The notes beneath the pieces are model-generated. The model saw only the letters and a list, made by a program, of their open reading frames with translations. It did no database searches and was not told where the DNA came from. Positions 44,936 to 54,242 of a stretch of 64,000 bases of DNA are shown piece after piece. Both the position numbers and the translations under genes were made by a program. Every line of letters begins with the position of its first letter. Position 1 is the first letter of the stretch. Source of the stretch: Moryella indoligenes (lineage in GTDB: Bacteria > Bacillota > Clostridia > Lachnospirales > Lachnospiraceae); assembly GCF_030812885.1 (NCBI RefSeq), contig NZ_JAUSTO010000010.1:1-64000 (forward strand). Direction: 5' to 3'.

Positions 44936-46147
44936 ATGGCTGTTGTAATCACATTTTTAATCATTTTGACTCTAGTTTCACCAGTAACTGGTGCTCCTTT
45001 TTATTATTTAGCTTATCTATCAAAGAACAATGTCCAAAGAATTTTTGGTTGTCTTTTGTTGGCATTTTTAATGGCCTCATTTGGATATTGTTTTCAAAAC
45101 CCAAAGACAGATCCGGACTTAGTTAGATACCTTGAAATGGTAAGGGGATATGCTGATTTAAAGTTTCTTCAGATATTTAATGCAGGGATGTATAAAGATT
45201 TATATGTAATAGATATATGGTTCTGGTTAGTTGCAAAAACTGGAGATTATCAGTTGGTTACATCAATATCTTGCTTTTTAAATTATCTGATTTGGCTGTA
45301 TATTTTTCAGGATTTTTGCAAGCAAAATAATATATCAACTTTAAGTCAGGGAATGTTTACAATTGCATTGTTTGGCCTTATCAATTTTTCAGTAGTAGTA
45401 AATTCTGTAAGAGGCCTGCTTGCATTTACACTTATTATGCTTGCAATATATAGGGAACTGTATCAAAAAAAGAAAAACATATTAACATATTTTTTATATG
45501 TTGTGCCGTTGGGAATGCATTTTGCAGCAGTTTTAATTCTTATAATGAGACTGCTGTTATGTTTGAAAGAAAAGTTCATTAAGATATTAGTTGCATTGAT
45601 TATTGGTATTCCGTTCTATATTGAGTACTTAGTTTATGCAATTAATTATATATCACGTGGTATTCCGTTCTCTGAAAAAATACAGTATTTTACTTTAAGA
45701 TGTTTGATGTATCTAAAATGGGATACAGGTGGTTGGGCTTCAATTGTGAGTAGTAGTGGTTTTTATAAGCTGAATAAAATATTTTCGATTTGCGCATTGG
45801 TTCTAAGTGCATATGCATTTTATATTTTAAAAAAGCACAATCGGGTGATATGGTCAACAGCAATGGATAATTTTTTATTGATTTATTACGCTTTTACAGT
45901 GACTTGTTTTTTTATGACAACACCGATATATCAGAGATTTACTGTTCCGTTATGGACATTTTGCGTATCTGTGAGTTTAAAGGCCACAGCTTCAGAGGGT
46001 AATATGTTTACAAAATTTATTTATGTGTATTGTTTATGTGGAGTGGTTTTTGTGGGGTATTTTTTGAATGGCTATATGCTTAATACAATGATTCCGATTG
46101 GAAATTATATGACAAGGGTTTTGACGTTTACATGGTTGTGCCGATAG
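44936..46147 (+). CDS. EpsG-family polysaccharide polymerase (second)
   Basis: 403 residues, about 11 membrane helices. The region FQNPKTDPDLVRYLEMVRGY is the variant of the EpsG RD-type motif. It would polymerise the repeat units of the AT-rich cassette. GGGGTATTTAG lies before ATG. Codons are strongly AT-rich, in contrast to the EpsG gene at 27057. Function inferred from topology and neighbours. Confidence 0.78.
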   Translation: MAVVITFLIILTLVSPVTGAPFYYLAYLSKNNVQRIFGCLLLAFLMASFGYCFQNPKTDPDLVRYLEMVRGYADLKFLQIFNAGMYKDLYVIDIWFWLVAKTGDYQLVTSISCFLNYLIWLYIFQDFCKQNNISTLSQGMFTIALFGLINFSVVVNSVRGLLAFTLIMLAIYRELYQKKKNILTYFLYVVPLGMHFAAVLILIMRLLLCLKEKFIKILVALIIGIPFYIEYLVYAINYISRGIPFSEKIQYFTLRCLMYLKWDTGGWASIVSSSGFYKLNKIFSICALVLSAYAFYILKKHNRVIWSTAMDNFLLIYYAFTVTCFFMTTPIYQRFTVPLWTFCVSVSLKATASEGNMFTKFIYVYCLCGVVFVGYFLNGYMLNTMIPIGNYMTRVLTFTWLCR

Positions 46148-46184
46148 AAAAGTTTGTATGTCTTATAGCATAGGAGTTATATAA

Positions 46185-47132
46185 ATGCCTAAAATTTCAG
46201 TAATTGTTCCGGTTTTTAATGTGGAAAAGTATTTAAAAGATTGTTTGGACAGCATCATTAAACAGAGTATTCAAGATATAGAAATTATTTTGGTAGATGA
46301 TGGGAGTGAAGATAGCAGTGGGCAGATTTGTGATCAGTATGCAGAGATAGATGATAGAATTAAAGTGATTCATAAAACGAACGGCGGTTTGTCAGATGCT
46401 CGTAATTGTGGGTTAAGAGTTGCAAGTGCGCAGTATGTAGGTTTTATAGATTCTGATGATTGTGTTGATTTGAATTTTTATGAAAAGCTATATCACTCTA
46501 TTAAAAACAGTAAATCAGAAATTGCTGTTTCAGCCATTTGGCATTTTGATGGAAACAAAAAATTAAAACTGCGTCAGATATCGGAGAACACAGTTTTTTC
46601 ACGTCCTGATGCCATGAAAGAATTATTGATTTCAAAACGTATATCTAATTCTGTATGTAATAAATTATTTGAAAAAAAACTGTTTGATGATATTCTTTTT
46701 CCGGCAGGTAAACTATATGAAGACGAATTTGTTACTTATAGAGTATTCGATCGAGCTAATTTCATATCTGTAATTAACGAGACGTGTTATCATTATCGCT
46801 ATAACGTAGATAGCATTACACATTCAGCATTTAATGACAGGGAACTAGATAGAATTAAGGCATCACAAATAAAAATTGATTTTTGCAAAGTATATTATCC
46901 TGAATTACAGAATTATGCCAAACGTTATTTGGTGTATGACTGTATCTCAGCTTTGGCAAAAATGGAATACTATAGTGGGGAAAAGTATAACAGGATTATA
47001 CGAGATAATATTCGCCGTTATTTTTTTGTTTACATGGGGGGCAGTAACTCTTTTCCTTCAAAATTGTATGCAGGTTTGGCGGCCATTTCTCCGAAGATAG
47101 TTGTCATGTTTAGGGGACTAATCAAAAGGTAA
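46185..47132 (+). CDS. Family 2 glycosyltransferase
   Basis: 315 residues. ISVIVPVFNVEKYLKDCLDSI, LVDDGSEDSSGQICDQYA and FIDSDDCVD are the GT-A motifs; DEFVTYRVF lies near the acceptor site. TAGGAG precedes ATG by 8 nt. It resembles the product of 33342-34334 over its whole length, though codons differ, so one is unlikely to be a recent copy of the other. Confidence 0.9.
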   Translation: MPKISVIVPVFNVEKYLKDCLDSIIKQSIQDIEIILVDDGSEDSSGQICDQYAEIDDRIKVIHKTNGGLSDARNCGLRVASAQYVGFIDSDDCVDLNFYEKLYHSIKNSKSEIAVSAIWHFDGNKKLKLRQISENTVFSRPDAMKELLISKRISNSVCNKLFEKKLFDDILFPAGKLYEDEFVTYRVFDRANFISVINETCYHYRYNVDSITHSAFNDRELDRIKASQIKIDFCKVYYPELQNYAKRYLVYDCISALAKMEYYSGEKYNRIIRDNIRRYFFVYMGGSNSFPSKLYAGLAAISPKIVVMFRGLIKR

Positions 47133-47168
47133 ATTAAATCCGTTTAAGTTAAATAGAGATGAGGAAGT

Positions 47169-48272
47169 ATGAAAAAAATAGGGTTGGTAACTTTTTTTAA
47201 CTCATATAATTATGGAGTTTGGTTCCAAGCTTTTGCCACGGAATATTTTCTTTTGCAGCATCAATATGATGTAGAAATTGTAAATTATTCCAATAAATAT
47301 GATAGAGAAAAACTCAAATATTTTTATAAAGAGAGAGGTCGGATAGGCGGATACATCAGCTCATTTTTTAAGTCCCTAATTTTTGGAAAGGTAAGGTATT
47401 ATAATAGAGGATTTAAAAATAATTTGGACGTGTTTTATCGACTGAGTAAAAAACGGTTTACTCAGGTGGGAGGGATGGAAAAATTAGAATACGATGTTTT
47501 GATTGCAGGAAGCGATCAAATATGGAATCCTGAGACAACAGGGGGGAGATTAGATAGAGTTTTTTTGTTGGATTTTGGGAAAACTAAAAAAAGGATATCT
47601 TATGCATCAAGTATCGGAAGCAGTTTAATAAGGGATCAGGATAAATATACTTTTACTGAGACATTAAAAAAATTTTGCGCAATTAGTGTGAGAGAAAATT
47701 TTGCTGCAGAACAACTGCAGTCCTTGATAACTACCCCTATAAAGGTAGTCTGTGATCCCACATTTCTTTTACGCAAACGAGATTGGCTTGAATTTGCTGG
47801 AAAATATTCAAAGATAAAAAAGGTAGATAAAAAATATATTTTGACATATTTTGTATCGGGAGATAAATATACAGACAGATATATTGATCTAGTAAAAGCA
47901 TATTCGAAAAAAATGGGGTTACCTGTTTGGGCAATTCAATTTAGCAGCTATTACAATAAAGCGTGTGATAGAAAAATTTTAGGTGCCTCCATTGCGGATT
48001 TTATAGAGCTTTTAAACGATGCAGAAATTATGATAACTGACTCGTTTCATGGAGTTGCATTATCTATAAATCTAAATAAAAATTTTGTGGTTCTTGAAAA
48101 TAAAAAGAATCCAGCTCGAATACAAAATTTGTTGGAAATGTTAGATCTGGAGCAACGCATTGATATGCCTGTAAAAAAACTTTCTAGAATTGATTATGAA
48201 TGTGTCAATAAAAAAGTAGAAGAAATAAGGCTTGAATCTTCAAATTGGTTATTGAATAAAATTGAAGCATAG
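47169..48272 (+). CDS. Polysaccharide pyruvyl transferase family protein
   Basis: 367 residues. N-terminal KIGLVTFFNSYNYGVWFQAFA, AGSDQIWNPETTGGR and the C-terminal ITDSFHGVALSI are the motifs of the CsaB/EpsO/WcaK family, which transfer pyruvate ketals from PEP to glycan. GAGGAAG is at 7 nt before ATG. It would add a negatively charged decoration to the polymer made here. Confidence 0.87.
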   Translation: MKKIGLVTFFNSYNYGVWFQAFATEYFLLQHQYDVEIVNYSNKYDREKLKYFYKERGRIGGYISSFFKSLIFGKVRYYNRGFKNNLDVFYRLSKKRFTQVGGMEKLEYDVLIAGSDQIWNPETTGGRLDRVFLLDFGKTKKRISYASSIGSSLIRDQDKYTFTETLKKFCAISVRENFAAEQLQSLITTPIKVVCDPTFLLRKRDWLEFAGKYSKIKKVDKKYILTYFVSGDKYTDRYIDLVKAYSKKMGLPVWAIQFSSYYNKACDRKILGASIADFIELLNDAEIMITDSFHGVALSINLNKNFVVLENKKNPARIQNLLEMLDLEQRIDMPVKKLSRIDYECVNKKVEEIRLESSNWLLNKIEA

Positions 48273-48405
48273 TTTTTATGGTCACATAGGCAGATTGCCA
48301 ATCCAGAAAGTGTTAGCATAAATAAATGCTTTTTGGTGGGCTAACTAGAGTGTGACAATAAGTTATAATTATCGTGTTATAGAGGGTTAATAAGAGCAAG
48401 AAAAA

Positions 48406-49809
48406 ATGAACTCAAAATATCAATATTTATTAAAAAATACTGGGATACTTGCGCTGAGTAATTTTTCTTCAAAGATTCTAATCGTTTTTCTTGTTCCTTT
48501 GTATACCAGTATATTAACAACACAAGAGTATGGCGTATATGACCTCGTATCTACTACGGTCCAATTATTATTTCCAGTACTGTCATGTAATATTCTGGAA
48601 GCCTTAATGAGGTTTCTTTTAGACAAAAACAATAGTCGAACCGAAGTGGTTACTCTGAGTGCGTTATATCTTACATTGGGTATCTTAATAGGAATAGTAG
48701 TTTTTGAGGTGATTCAATATTTTAATTTACCTTCTGCCTTATCACGCTATGACGCCTATATACTTGTATTCTATATATCGTATACGATTTATCAGTTTTG
48801 CATACAATTGGCTAAAGGCCTTGAAAAAGTGAGGATTATTGCACTTGCAAGTATAGTAGGGACATTATCAGTTATAATATGTAATGTGCTTTTTCTATTG
48901 GTTTTTAACTATGGACTGTCTGGTTACTTTATGGCAAATATAACGGGATTTGTTGTTCCTTCGTTATATTATTTAATTCAAATTAAGCCATGGAAATATA
49001 TAAGGTTTTATTTTAACAGACAGTTGAATAGAGAAATGCTCACTTATTGTATACCTTTGATCGCAACTATGGTTGTCTGGTGGGTTAATAGCTCATCTGA
49101 TAAATACATTGTCACGTATATAGTTGGAGTAAGTGCAAATGGTATTTTATCGATTGCATATAAAATTCCTAATATAATGAATACATTACAAAGTGTTTTC
49201 ATTCAAGCTTGGCAAATATCAGCTATAAGAGAATCTGATAAAGTTGATGCAATTCCTTTTTATCAGAACATGTTTAATTATTGTATGGCTTTTATGTGCG
49301 TGGGCGGATCTTTTTTAATTTGCTTTGCCAAGAACATTGCAGAACTATTATATGCAAAGGATTTTTTTGTGGCTTGGAAGTTTGTTCCACTACTGATTGT
49401 AAGTAATGTGCTTAATTCTGCAAGTGGGTTTATCGGACCAATATTGAATGCTAAAAAAGATACGGTGCCAATGTTTGTCTCTGCTATAGTTGGAGCGGTT
49501 AGTAATATTGTTTTAAATATATTTTTGTGTAAATTGTTTGGAATTCAAGGCATTACTATTGCAACAATGATTAGTAGTTTTATCATTTTTGTTGTACGTA
49601 AAAAGTTTCTAGATAAATATTTCCAAATATCCAATAGGAGTATTTTTATATTTATGTCATGGTTAATACTTATATTACAATCAACCCTGCTTATATGTGA
49701 AGTTCCTTGTTGGATGATTTTTGCAATGCTAATGCTTGAAATTGTTTTATATAGGAATGAACTTTTAATTGTGGTACAAAGGGTATTAAAAAAGCTCGCT
49801 GTGGTTTAA
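48406..49809 (+). CDS. Oligosaccharide flippase (Wzx-like, second)
   Basis: 467 residues, about 12-14 membrane segments, with VFLVPLYTSILTTQEYGVYDL and VVWWVNSSSDKYIVTYIVG. It is similar in motif order to the product of 34350-35744. A 133-bp gap before it holds no clear site other than a weak AGAGCAAG. It would export the lipid-linked unit of the AT-rich cassette. Confidence 0.88.
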   Translation: MNSKYQYLLKNTGILALSNFSSKILIVFLVPLYTSILTTQEYGVYDLVSTTVQLLFPVLSCNILEALMRFLLDKNNSRTEVVTLSALYLTLGILIGIVVFEVIQYFNLPSALSRYDAYILVFYISYTIYQFCIQLAKGLEKVRIIALASIVGTLSVIICNVLFLLVFNYGLSGYFMANITGFVVPSLYYLIQIKPWKYIRFYFNRQLNREMLTYCIPLIATMVVWWVNSSSDKYIVTYIVGVSANGILSIAYKIPNIMNTLQSVFIQAWQISAIRESDKVDAIPFYQNMFNYCMAFMCVGGSFLICFAKNIAELLYAKDFFVAWKFVPLLIVSNVLNSASGFIGPILNAKKDTVPMFVSAIVGAVSNIVLNIFLCKLFGIQGITIATMISSFIIFVVRKKFLDKYFQISNRSIFIFMSWLILILQSTLLICEVPCWMIFAMLMLEIVLYRNELLIVVQRVLKKLAVV

Positions 49810-49900
49810 AATGAACTTTATTTGTGCGCTGGCTTGAGCATATTCAATGGAGGGCACATTGATGCAAAACAGACTAAACATCTTTGCGGGATAAAAAATA

Positions 49901-51694
49901 ATGCCGGAGGAGAAAAATCAGATAATGAACAGCCATTATACTATTGAAAAAAATCATCAGATATTGATTGCATTGCTTAAGGCGCATGGAATTAGAAAGG
50001 TTGTTGCAAGCCCTGGGGGGACAAATATCAGTTTTGTTGCAAGCATTCAAAATGATCCGTATTTTGAAATCTTTTCCTGTATTGATGAACGATCCGCCGC
50101 TTACATCGCGTGTGGGATTGCTTCACAATCGGGAGAGAAGGTTGCCTTGTCTTGCACAGGAGCTACTTCTTCTAGAAACTATTATCCGGGGTTAACTGAA
50201 GCTTACTATAGAAAACTTCCTATATTGGCAATCACTAGTTCTAGAGCAAATGAAGATATCGGCCACGATATTCCACAGGTGACTGATCGCAGATGTCCGC
50301 CTAAGGATGTCGTTAAAATGAGTGTTTATTTACCGTCAATTCATTCTAAAACTGATGAATGGTCATGCCAGGTGAATGCAAATAAGGCAATTCTGGAATT
50401 GACACATAATTGCAGTGGACCAGTGCATATAAATCTAGTTACAGAGTATGTAGCTGATTTATCTGAAAAAGATTTGCCTACTGTAAGGGTGGTTGATCGA
50501 ATCACTTTCACAGGAGAGTTTCCTGAAATCAAAAGTAAAAATATTGCTATTTTTATTGGGCAGCACGAACCATTTAAAGACTCTTTAACAGCAGCCATTG
50601 AAGAATTCTGTGAAAAATACAATGCTGTAGTACTAGTGGATCACACAAGTAATTATAATGGCAAATACAAGGTGTATCCTTTCGTTGTATCGAATCAGGT
50701 AGAGAATTCCTTCCAGTGCAATAACATAGATTTAATGATACAGTTGGGGAATATTTCAGGTGCATATTATAAAATTAACCCGCAAAATGTATGGAGGATT
50801 AATTTGGATGGGGAACTAAAAGACCCATTTCATAAATTACAATATGTTTTTGAGATGAGTGATGAGAACTTTTTTGCGAGATACAATAATATAAAAGATA
50901 GAAAAGACGGAGTGACTTTTTATTCCGATTGGTTTAATACTTATCATGAACTTGAAGGAAAACTTTCCAGTATAATGGATATTCTTCCCTTCTCAAATAT
51001 TTGGATATCACATCAATTAGCATCTAAAATTCCATCTAATAGTAATTTATACCTTGGGATTTTAAACACTTTGAGATCATGGAACATTTTCCCGGGTAAT
51101 GATATTGATTTGTGCATTTCTAATGTGGGAGGATTCGGTATTGATGGTGGGATTTCTACTGCTGTTGGGATCTCCCTATCTAACCAATCTAAACTTACAT
51201 TCTGCATTCTTGGAGATCTGTCATTTTTTTATGATATGAATGCAATGGGAAACCGGCATATTGGTAAAAATATGAGAATACTAGTCGTAAATAATGGCTT
51301 GGGGACCGAATTCAAAATTGGTAATAGTCTTGCAATGAGAGCTGGATTAGGTGATAGTACAGATCAGTATATTGCAGCTAAAGGCCATTTTATAAGTCCA
51401 GACGATAGTGTGATTAAAAAATATGTGGAAAGTATAGGATTTGATTATATAAGTGCTGCAAATAAGAAAGAGTTTAATGAAAAAGTTGCCATTTTTACTC
51501 AGGCAGAATCATTAGAAAAACCTATAGTATTTGAAGTTTTTACGAAAGACTCAGATGAAAATGATGCTTTAAATCAAGTCACTCATTTATCATCTTCTTT
51601 AAAAGGATCTATAAAGTCTAACGCTAAAACAGTTATTAAAGGATTGATTGGCCAACATGGATATGAATCTTTGCGCCAGACTATAAAAAAATGA
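49901..51694 (+). CDS. ThDP-dependent enzyme (MenD/acetolactate-synthase-like)
   Basis: 597 residues. The catalytic-Glu region IDERSAAYIACGIAS follows VVASPGGTNISFVAS, and the ThDP/Mg motif is GDLSFFYDMNAMGN near 440-455. MenD and acetolactate synthase are the closest patterns, but it is in a glycan locus, far from any menaquinone genes. The start is unsure: ATG 49901 has a weak site, and ATG 49925 follows GGAGGAG at 12-14 nt. Its stop overlaps the SDR start, so the pair probably acts in one pathway. Confidence 0.8.
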   Translation: MPEEKNQIMNSHYTIEKNHQILIALLKAHGIRKVVASPGGTNISFVASIQNDPYFEIFSCIDERSAAYIACGIASQSGEKVALSCTGATSSRNYYPGLTEAYYRKLPILAITSSRANEDIGHDIPQVTDRRCPPKDVVKMSVYLPSIHSKTDEWSCQVNANKAILELTHNCSGPVHINLVTEYVADLSEKDLPTVRVVDRITFTGEFPEIKSKNIAIFIGQHEPFKDSLTAAIEEFCEKYNAVVLVDHTSNYNGKYKVYPFVVSNQVENSFQCNNIDLMIQLGNISGAYYKINPQNVWRINLDGELKDPFHKLQYVFEMSDENFFARYNNIKDRKDGVTFYSDWFNTYHELEGKLSSIMDILPFSNIWISHQLASKIPSNSNLYLGILNTLRSWNIFPGNDIDLCISNVGGFGIDGGISTAVGISLSNQSKLTFCILGDLSFFYDMNAMGNRHIGKNMRILVVNNGLGTEFKIGNSLAMRAGLGDSTDQYIAAKGHFISPDDSVIKKYVESIGFDYISAANKKEFNEKVAIFTQAESLEKPIVFEVFTKDSDENDALNQVTHLSSSLKGSIKSNAKTVIKGLIGQHGYESLRQTIKK

Positions 51695-52536
51695 CTATGA
51701 AAATAAAACGATACTTACAATCATTTATATCTTTATTCAAAGAACAAAAAGTTAAATCGATTATCATTCCCGCTTTACCAGAACAACTATTTGATGGTAA
51801 AGTTGCTCTTGTCACGGGAGGATCTAGTGGCATCGGATTGGGCATCGCAAAGTCGTTGGCCTCTTGTGGCTGTAAAGTAATCATTGCTGGTAGAAATGAA
51901 AAGAGACTAATTGAAGCTATTAATATTGTTGGAAATAACTCTAAGTATATTATTTTAGATATTTCAGATGCAGCTTCTATAGAGGGTAAAATAGAACAAG
52001 CTTGGAACATTTATTCCGAGAAGAAAATTGATATTCTTATTAACTCTGCGGGAAACGCTTGCGTTTCTGGATACAACAATTTTTTTAAGACTACAATTTC
52101 ATCTTATGATCAAGTCATGGATGCAAATGCTAAAGGAGTGTTTTTTACGTCCCAAAGCATTGCCAAACGTATGATTGAAAATAATATTCACGGTCATATA
52201 TTAAATGTATCTTCCTCCTCAGCATTACGTCCAGCGTGGACGCCCTATGAGATGTCTAAGTGGTCAATTAGAGGATTCACAATGGGATTGGCAGATACAC
52301 TTATTAAATATGGTATCGTGGTGAATGCAATTGCTCCTGGTCCAACAGCAACTAATATGACAGGAAAACAGTATGGCGATTCAATTTATCATTCCACTTC
52401 TCCTTCTTCAAGGTATACTACTGTTGATGAAGTTGCTTATTTGGCTACCATTATGGTAAGTGATACCTGCAATATGGTCGTGGGGGATACTTTTTATATT
52501 ACTGGTGGTTGTGGGACAATTTCTCTTCATAATTGA
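51691..52536 (+). CDS. Short-chain dehydrogenase/reductase
   Basis: 281 residues. The N-terminal 30 residues are extra. The Rossmann loop is TGGSSGIGLGIA, NSAGNA follows, and the catalytic Ser-Tyr-Lys is in SSSSALRPAWTPYEMSK. ATG overlaps the ThDP gene's stop (ATGA), so the reductase probably acts on the ThDP product. Last gene of the AT-rich cassette; a strong hairpin follows at 52566-52600. Confidence 0.9.
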   Translation: MTMKIKRYLQSFISLFKEQKVKSIIIPALPEQLFDGKVALVTGGSSGIGLGIAKSLASCGCKVIIAGRNEKRLIEAINIVGNNSKYIILDISDAASIEGKIEQAWNIYSEKKIDILINSAGNACVSGYNNFFKTTISSYDQVMDANAKGVFFTSQSIAKRMIENNIHGHILNVSSSSALRPAWTPYEMSKWSIRGFTMGLADTLIKYGIVVNAIAPGPTATNMTGKQYGDSIYHSTSPSSRYTTVDEVAYLATIMVSDTCNMVVGDTFYITGGCGTISLHN

Positions 52537-52565
52537 TTGCTTGGTAGCAATTGAGTAATTGAATA

Positions 52566-52600
52566 GGGGCTGCCGCACTAATCCTTAGTGCGACAGCCCC
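52566..52600. terminator. Strong hairpin between convergent genes
   Basis: GGGGCTG/CAGCCCC and CGCACTAA/TTAGTGCG form a stem with one internal mismatch around TCC. It lies between the SDR gene (plus) and the GH25 gene (minus). There is no clear T-run. Confidence 0.7.
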
Positions 52601-52628
52601 GTCCCTGATCAAAACATCGATATTTTCC

Positions 52629-54059
52629 TCATACTCCCGCCGGAGTCACTCGGCCCTGACTGCCTGCTCCGGAAGTGTCACCTTCCAGTGTGGGCTTTGC
52701 TTCTACATGGGTGATTTCCTCAGAGCTGTCAGAGGAAGCTTTGCTGCCGGTGCCTGTGGTAGAACTTTTATCCGCACCTGTTGCGGCGCTATCGGCGGAA
52801 ATTCCCCCGGTTTGAGCTGATCCGGGCGCTGCGCCGGCATTACCCGCATCCGTACCCTCCGCTGCGGTCTCCTCATGATATTCGCTCATGGCGCCGCCTC
52901 CGTCGATCCACCAGGTCTTTCCGTTATATTCGACCTTCGTGTCGTGGTACATGCTTCCATCCGCGCCGAGGTAGTAGAGCGTTTCGTTGACATTGACCAC
53001 GCCGGTCTGCATCACGCCGTCACTGCCCATATAGTACCAGAGCCCGGCATCGCTCACCCAGCCGGTCTGCATGTTGCCGTCAGTAGCAAAGTAGTACCAT
53101 TTTCCATTGATCTGTTTCCAGCCGAGCCGCATGATGCCGGTGCCGGGATCGAAGTAGCATTTCTTCCCGGAAAGCTCCTTCCACCCTCCGGTGTAGATCG
53201 TCCCGTCCGGGTTCATAAAGTAGGAATTGCTGCCGTCGAAGATCAGCGTGTCCTTCTGCATGCGGTAGTCCTGGTAGTAGTACCAGCGGTTGTCGAATTT
53301 TTTCCAGCTGTTTGCGGGGATTACAGAGGAGAAATCCTTGAACTGGAGGTCTATATCGACTCCTCCGCTGATTCCCTCTATGTTTCCTGACTCGGTGCCC
53401 TGCCACATGACAGGATTCTTGTATTTTGCAGGGCGCTCATAGGCGGCAACCCAGACAGGATACTGAGAGAGGGCGTCCATGTCCAGCTTGTTTGTGATCC
53501 AGTAGTCGTTGGCGTAAAGAATGGGATAATATCCCGCATCGCTGATTTTTCTGCAGAAGGCGTGGACGATCGCGGATATCTCGTCCTTTGGCAGAGATCC
53601 GAGGGTGTCTGCATTTTCCGCATCAAAGGCGATGGGATAGGAGATGGGATGGTCCCGGACGATGTTCAGAACGAAATCCGCTTCCTGCTCCGCCATCTCC
53701 ACGGTGGTCGCGTAGGAGTAGATATATGCGCCGATCCTGACGCCGGCAGCTGCGGCGTCCCGCGCGTTCTGCTGAAACAGCGGATCCTCCTTGCCCTGAT
53801 AGCGGGTGCCGAGCATGACAAAATCGACGTCGTTTTGCGCGGCGGTCTGCCAGTCGATCTCGCCCTGCCAGTGAGAGACATCGACACCCCGGTGCAGGAC
53901 GCCGCTGATGCTGCTTCCCTCTTCAAAGAGGCGGTAGCTGCCGTCGGAGATGCGCGTCAGCTTGTCTGCGGCATAGCTGCTTCCGGGGAAGGAGAGCAGC
54001 AGCGCCGCGGCAAGCGCGGAGGATAGAAGGCGCTTGGGTAAATGCGTTTGGGTTTTCAT
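52629..54059 (-). CDS. Secreted GH25 lysozyme with cell-wall/choline-binding-like repeats
   Basis: 476 residues. Signal peptide (KTQTHLPKRLLSSALAAALL, cleavage near SYAADK), then a GH25 muramidase domain (about 60-235): HRGVDVSHWQGEIDW carries the first catalytic Asp, AFDAENAD the second acid pair. The C-terminal part (about 240-385) has aromatic repeats such as NRWYYYQDYRM, GKWYYFATDGNMQTGW and GLWYYMGSDGVMQTG, followed by a Ser/Thr/Gly-rich tail. ATG 54059 has TTGAGG 6 nt upstream. It cuts peptidoglycan, with binding through the repeats. Confidence 0.92.
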   Translation of the reverse strand: MKTQTHLPKRLLSSALAAALLLSFPGSSYAADKLTRISDGSYRLFEEGSSISGVLHRGVDVSHWQGEIDWQTAAQNDVDFVMLGTRYQGKEDPLFQQNARDAAAAGVRIGAYIYSYATTVEMAEQEADFVLNIVRDHPISYPIAFDAENADTLGSLPKDEISAIVHAFCRKISDAGYYPILYANDYWITNKLDMDALSQYPVWVAAYERPAKYKNPVMWQGTESGNIEGISGGVDIDLQFKDFSSVIPANSWKKFDNRWYYYQDYRMQKDTLIFDGSNSYFMNPDGTIYTGGWKELSGKKCYFDPGTGIMRLGWKQINGKWYYFATDGNMQTGWVSDAGLWYYMGSDGVMQTGVVNVNETLYYLGADGSMYHDTKVEYNGKTWWIDGGGAMSEYHEETAAEGTDAGNAGAAPGSAQTGGISADSAATGADKSSTTGTGSKASSDSSEEITHVEAKPTLEGDTSGAGSQGRVTPAGV

Positions 54060-54210
54060 ATAAGACCTCAATAGAATTACAGCGCCAGAAATACTGCGCC
54101 CCCGCAGATCTTATCTGCGCGCGGGTGAAGGTATCTGTGGCACATATATCATTTCATTTGTGTCGGTTTGATATTGTCAGACTCGATGCGGGGGCGTGAC
54201 GGTGAGACAG

Positions 54211-54238
54211 TGAAACGAAGGCTGAAGTGCGCCCTTCG
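54211..54238 (-). terminator. Probable terminator of the repeat-protein gene
   Basis: On the minus strand CGAAGG (54238-54233) pairs with CCTTCG (54221-54216) and TTTCACTG follows, just after the stop at 54243. The gene ends only 5 bp away. Confidence 0.5.
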
Positions 54239-54242
54239 TGTG

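Noticed and set aside
49901..51694. A genuine menaquinone MenD
   Set aside because: No other men genes are near, and the gene overlaps an SDR gene at the end of a glycan cassette; the similarity to MenD alone does not fix function.
52629..54059. Toxin-type CROP domain because of the aromatic repeats
   Set aside because: There is no glucosyltransferase or protease domain; the GH25 domain and short repeats fit a wall-bound lysozyme.
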